Shown here: positions 60,895 to 64,000 of the stretch, in pieces
Numbering within the stretch: position 1 is the first letter of the stretch
Layout of the letters: the number at the start of each line of letters is the position of its first letter
Assembly (NCBI GenBank): GCA_002435955.1
Contig: DIWZ01000012.1
Coordinates: 3,706 to 67,705, forward strand
Reading direction: 5' to 3'
Source of the DNA: Pelobacter sp. UBA6093
GTDB lineage: Bacteria; Desulfobacterota; Desulfuromonadia; Desulfuromonadales; Syntrophotaleaceae
DNA length: 64,000 nt
The notes under the pieces: model-generated
Told to the model about the DNA's origin: nothing
Database searches by the model: none
The model's input: only the letters and a program-made list of their open reading frames with translations
Made by a program: the position numbers and the translations under genes

Positions 60895-61062
60895 ATGTTT
60901 ATGGATTCCATACGTGCGTTGCTGGGTGAAAGTATGTATGAATCGACCTTGCAGATGGGGCAGTTGATGGAAGGGCTGTGGAGTTCACTGCTGGCCTGGC
61001 GGGTACTGGCGTTGGTGTTGTTTATCGGGCTGGTGAGCAAGATCTGTCGTCGACGGGCATAG
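60895..61062 (+). CDS. Small membrane protein (55 aa), unknown
   Basis: A short open frame with AGGGGGAT seven bases before ATG 60895 (second ATG at 60901). The product has an amphipathic Met-rich N-terminal half (MFMDSIRALLGESMYESTLQ) and one hydrophobic C-terminal helix (about 31-48), ending in a basic CRRRA anchor. The organisation suggests a bitopic membrane peptide. The family is not recognised. It lies alone between nudC and gluQ, followed by a hairpin. Confidence 0.6.
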   Translation: MFMDSIRALLGESMYESTLQMGQLMEGLWSSLLAWRVLALVLFIGLVSKICRRRA

Positions 61063-61102
61063 CCGCCGGGTTTTGCCCCGTTTGGAATGCCAGGAAAAAT
61101 AT

Positions 61103-61147
61103 AAAGGCCACTGCGAGCTGTCATGTACAGGCTTGCAGTGGCCTTTG
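61103..61147 (+). terminator. Long hairpin before gluQ
   Basis: aaaggccactgc (61103-61114) and gcagtggccttt (61134-61145) are exact complements; the 19-base loop has a further small palindrome. Only ttt follows, so termination is moderate. Confidence 0.7.
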
Positions 61148-61247
61148 ATGTATGTGCCAGGGGCTGTGCGGGTGGCTCTTGACAGTCAGGATACCGTCCC
61201 GGCATTATCGCAACAAGACGGTTATTCACAAACCAAAGGAATGCGTG

Positions 61248-62138
61248 GTGGCAACTTCACAGGTAGTCGGTCGTTTTGCGCCAAGTCCCACCGGGGCGCT
61301 GCATTTCGGTTCGTTGGTGACTGCGGTGGGCAGTTATTGCCTGGCTAAAAGTGTCGGCGGACTGTGGCTGGTGCGCATGGAAGATCTGGACGGACCGCGG
61401 GTGGTGCCGGAAGCGGCGGGGGAGATTTTGCGCACCCTGGAGGCGCTGGCCCTGCACTGGGATGGCGAGGTGCTCTATCAGAGCCTCCGCACCGCGCGAT
61501 ACGAAGCGGCCCTGGAGCGGTTGCGCGCAGCAGGGCATGTCTTCCCCTGTGCCTGTTCGCGCAAGGAGGTCCTGGCCAGCGCGCCCCACCGTGGCGAAGA
61601 GGGGCCGATCTATGCAGGGAATTGCCGCAACGGCCTGCCGGTCGACCGGGAAGCGCGCGCCTGGCGCATGCGCGTGCCGCGCCAAACGGTGGCCGTTCCT
61701 GACTGTCTGGGAGGAAGTTATCAGCAGTGCCTGGCCACCGAGGTCGGCGATTTTGTGCTGCGTCGGGCCGACGGCCTGTTCGCTTATCAACTGGCAGTGG
61801 TGGTGGACGATGCCGAAAGCGGCGTCAACCAGGTGGTGCGCGGCGCCGATCTGCTCAGCAGTACCCCCCGGCAGATCTATCTGCATCACTGCCTCGATTA
61901 TGCGGTGCCCTGTTACGCGCACCTGCCCCTGGTGCTGGCCGCCAACGGAGAAAAAGTCAGCAAGCGCCACGGCACCGTAACCCTGGATCATGGTGACGCT
62001 GGCAGGCTGATATGGCAGGCCCTGCGGTTTTTGGGGCAGACGGTGCCGGAAGAATTGCAGGCGGCATCGGCCGCCGAGGTACTGACCTGGGGAGTGGCGA
62101 ATTTCGACGGGAAACGGGTGCCGAAGACCGGGGGGTGA
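61248..62138 (+). CDS. gluQ: Glutamyl-Q tRNA(Asp) synthetase
   Basis: A 296-residue truncated class-I GluRS paralogue lacking the anticodon-binding domain. It ligates glutamate to queuosine in tRNA-Asp. The HIGH-like motif is FAPSPTGALHFGSL, the zinc Cys set CACSRKEV ... YAGNC is present, and the KMSKS-like motif is KVSKRHG. GTG 61248 has AAGGA eight bases upstream; the GTG at 61245 is an alternative. The stop TGA shares its last base with the first heptamer of the following array. Confidence 0.93.
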   Translation: MATSQVVGRFAPSPTGALHFGSLVTAVGSYCLAKSVGGLWLVRMEDLDGPRVVPEAAGEILRTLEALALHWDGEVLYQSLRTARYEAALERLRAAGHVFPCACSRKEVLASAPHRGEEGPIYAGNCRNGLPVDREARAWRMRVPRQTVAVPDCLGGSYQQCLATEVGDFVLRRADGLFAYQLAVVVDDAESGVNQVVRGADLLSSTPRQIYLHHCLDYAVPCYAHLPLVLAANGEKVSKRHGTVTLDHGDAGRLIWQALRFLGQTVPEELQAASAAEVLTWGVANFDGKRVPKTGG

Positions 62139-62158
62139 GTGCTGACAACTGACAACTG
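62138..62158 (-). repeat. CAGNNNT heptamer array on minus strand (CAGTTGT x2, CAGCACT)
   Basis: Read on the minus strand the three units are cagttgt, cagttgt and cagcact. The array begins on the last base of the gluQ stop codon and runs into the hairpin at 62157-62198. Unit length and CAG...T frame match the 694-777 array. Confidence 0.8.
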
Positions 62159-62198
62159 ACCGAAGGTCGAACCTCGCACAGGCTTCGACCTTCGGTCA
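62157..62198. terminator. Perfect 15-bp hairpin after gluQ
   Basis: tgaccgaaggtcgaa (62157-62171) and ttcgaccttcggtca (62184-62198) are exact complements around a 12-base loop. There is no U-run. It lies between two convergent genes and directly abuts the heptamers, as at 647-777. Confidence 0.6.
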
Positions 62199-62209
62199 GA
62201 CCTGGAACC

Positions 62210-63028
62210 TTACCATCCCGCCGGCAGTTCGAAGGGGGTGGTCAGACCGGTACGCAGGCTCCAGTCCTCGCTTTTGCTGACGTAGCCGGCGGAGCCGCCC
62301 AGGTCCCAGGTGAATCGTCCCAGTTGCGCCTGCACCCCGGCACGTAGCGCACCGCGGTTGTTGACCGAATCGCCCCCTTCCACGCCCTCGATGGAAACCA
62401 GCGCGTCCAGGGTGTCCGGCAGGATCGGGATACGCACGCCGGCACCGTAACGCCATACGTCGTCCTGACCGCTATTACCCGGACGCGGGTCGCCAAGAAT
62501 CGCCAGTCCGGCGTTCACGTATAGCGAGTAGTGGGGGTAATTGCGGGTAAACAGCGCATCGATGAAAATATCGGCTTCGTCAGTACCTAAATCTTTTTTA
62601 TCGTCGGCGTTGGGCAACTTGGTGGCAAGACGCAGGGCGATGGCCGGCACCCGCAGCGATTCCTTCCACAGACGGACTTTCAGGCCAAGGGTTACGTCAC
62701 CGCTGCCCCACTTGTCGCCCTGGCCGCTTTCGCGCAGGTGCAGGTAGCTGTATTGCAGTTGTGCTTCCACCCGTTCGGCAAGGCCGAGGTTGAAAGTCAG
62801 GGCCGGCACCTCCATGATGCGTCGATTGCGATCTTCACCCTGGAACAGGTTTCGCACGTCGTCCGCATAGGAGAATCCGATGCGGAACTCGGCCTGGTTT
62901 TCGGGCAGCAATTGCCCATCCTGCATGCCCGTCGGTTCGAGGTTGGCGGCCAGGCCGGGACTGGCGGTCAGTAGCAGGGCAACGACGGCCGGGAAAATTT
63001 GGCGAAGTACTACCGATGGTACATTCAT
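62210..63028 (-). CDS. Predicted outer-membrane beta-barrel protein (272 aa)
   Basis: A 272-residue exported protein; the signal peptide spans about residues 1-28 (AVVALLLTASPGLAA). The mature chain is beta-rich with alternating aromatic/Gly strands (LQYSYLHLRESG, VTLGLKVRLW, HYSLYVNAGLAILG) and ends in the Trp terminus ELPAGW, as is usual for outer-membrane barrels. It resembles DUF3187/phenol-pathway type proteins, but I cannot name a substrate. AGGAGG lies nine bases before ATG 63028. Confidence 0.72.
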   Translation of the reverse strand: MNVPSVVLRQIFPAVVALLLTASPGLAANLEPTGMQDGQLLPENQAEFRIGFSYADDVRNLFQGEDRNRRIMEVPALTFNLGLAERVEAQLQYSYLHLRESGQGDKWGSGDVTLGLKVRLWKESLRVPAIALRLATKLPNADDKKDLGTDEADIFIDALFTRNYPHYSLYVNAGLAILGDPRPGNSGQDDVWRYGAGVRIPILPDTLDALVSIEGVEGGDSVNNRGALRAGVQAQLGRFTWDLGGSAGYVSKSEDWSLRTGLTTPFELPAGW

Positions 63029-63224
63029 GGGACGGTGCCTCCTGGGGTAAATTTAATAAATTAAGCATAAAATCCAATGGGAAGAAATTTAAACCCATCC
63101 ATGCGAGACTGTCAACAATCCCATGGCCAAGTGCTGAGGGTAAAGATCTCGACTGGAAATTTGTGGGGAATGTGTTAGTGTACGGCTGAATATTCGTCAA
63201 TAATCCTTCAAGGAGAACAGGTCT

Positions 63225-64000
63225 ATGCATCGAGTGCTGTGGGCAGTGATGGTGATTTTTCTGGCGGCGGTATCGAGCGGGTGCGCCGGCGGAGTTTACA
63301 ACGTTCCCAAAGATCAGTATCAGTCAATAGTCAAGACCCTCGGAGTCTTGCCGCTTATGCTGGACAGCGGATCGAGCATTCGCCATCCCGAAAGCGGGCA
63401 GGTGATCGATTTGTTGCGCCGCAACAACGTCGGTAAAGAGATGGCCCTGGTTGAGCTCTTGCGGGAAAAAAAGGCTTATTTTGACGTGCGCACGGTGGAC
63501 GGGGAACCTTCGGAGTTGTTGCGCCGGATTGCCGTTTCGCGTAAGGCCGCGGGGGATGAGGTCGCTGGCTATAATTACCGGTTTCGTCCGGAAGCGGTGG
63601 CGGAGTTGACCCGGGCTTCGGCAACCGATGCGCTGCTTGTCGTCATTTTCAACGGCACGCCGCGACAGGAGCGGCGTTGGGATCGTACCAAGATGAATTA
63701 TCTGGATGCCGTCTACGACAGTATCCTGGTTTCAGCCGCGGTGGTTCTGCCTTCGGGAGAAGTGGTGTGGGAGTATCGTAGTCCGGTTGGCAGTCCTTTC
63801 CTGAATCTGCAATATCCCGATTTCGATGAAGCTTACTACAATAAAACCGACCAGGTTGCCGCCAAATATATAACAGTGCCGGGTCTCGATCGTACATTGA
63901 ATGAACCGGACAAAAGCTGGTTCGGAAAGAGTCAGGTTCCGATTCCTTATCATGCGTTGTTCAAAGAGTTGGGAGCCGCGCTTAAACCGGGTTTCCTGAA
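63225..64000 (+). CDS. Lipoprotein of unknown function (3' end outside window)
   Basis: An open frame from ATG 63225 (AAGGAG nine bases before) to the window end, 258 codons with no stop. The signal peptide ends in the lipobox AVSSGC (Cys20), so it is a lipoprotein. The mature part has the beta-strand pattern TLGVLPLML and ALLVVIFNGTPRQE; the family was not recognised with confidence. It resembles periplasmic lipoproteins of the CsgG/DUF799 shape only in plan. It starts a new transcript divergent from the barrel gene. Confidence 0.75.
   Translation, partial: MHRVLWAVMVIFLAAVSSGCAGGVYNVPKDQYQSIVKTLGVLPLMLDSGSSIRHPESGQVIDLLRRNNVGKEMALVELLREKKAYFDVRTVDGEPSELLRRIAVSRKAAGDEVAGYNYRFRPEAVAELTRASATDALLVVIFNGTPRQERRWDRTKMNYLDAVYDSILVSAAVVLPSGEVVWEYRSPVGSPFLNLQYPDFDEAYYNKTDQVAAKYITVPGLDRTLNEPDKSWFGKSQVPIPYHALFKELGAALKPGFL

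Overview
The window reads as the chromosome of a Gram-negative, strictly anaerobic deltaproteobacterium of the Desulfuromonadales (Geobacter / Pelobacter-Syntrophotalea type). This rests on gene content and order: a dnaX-ybaB-recR-PFOR-mglB-mglA run, a single-chain pyruvate:ferredoxin oxidoreductase, NtrC-type regulation and an RhlE-type helicase. The species is an inference. Nearly all of the 64 kb is coding, with short intergenic gaps.

Layout. 1-8.3 kb: the 3' end of clpB, a heptamer repeat array, then a BaeRS-like two-component pair on the minus strand. These are divergent from a Spy-like periplasmic protein, a TolC-like channel and a MacA/MacB-like ABC efflux system. 8.3-12.8 kb: stress and signalling genes (RhlE-like DEAD-box helicase with a long leader, Hsp20, CspA-type protein with a GC palindrome beside its ribosome binding site, a small unknown protein, a PAS-GGDEF diguanylate cyclase). 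12.9-16.1 kb: tRNA-Ser(GGA), the small SRP RNA, dnaX, ybaB and recR. 16.3-22.0 kb: PFOR, the mglB/mglA polarity pair, and a Tat-exported DUF882 (YcbK-like) protein.

22.4-40.2 kb: an apparently complete MSHA-type (type IVa) pilus locus. It holds mshI, a PilN-like gene, mshJ, mshK, mshL, mshM, mshN, mshE, mshG, an mshF-like gene, three MshA/B-type prepilins, mshC, mshD, mshO, mshP and mshQ. The assembly genes are tightly packed, often with overlapping start and stop codons. The pilin half is interrupted by several unrelated palindromic repeats, one of them a MITE-like element with a 9-bp target duplication exactly at the mshD stop codon.

40.5-53.2 kb: proC, then a long minus-strand housekeeping run (cpoB, LysM protein, dprA, smg, topA, trmFO, maf, yggS, an NSS-family transporter, gph, a Cys-rich small protein and a small membrane protein). 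53.4-64 kb: a U32 peptidase, an ApaH-like phosphatase, an NtrB/NtrC-type two-component pair, a diacylglycerol-kinase-family enzyme, an ADP-ribose-type Nudix enzyme, NudC, a 55-residue membrane protein, GluQ, an outer-membrane barrel protein, and a lipoprotein running off the window end.

The most unusual structure is in the DNA between genes. CAGNNNT heptamer arrays sit in three separate convergent-gene gaps, two of them beside long perfect hairpins. A 25-bp sequence recurs in inverted orientation 18 kb apart. Four further palindromic repeats cluster around the pilin genes. No CRISPR array, prophage or intact insertion sequence was seen.
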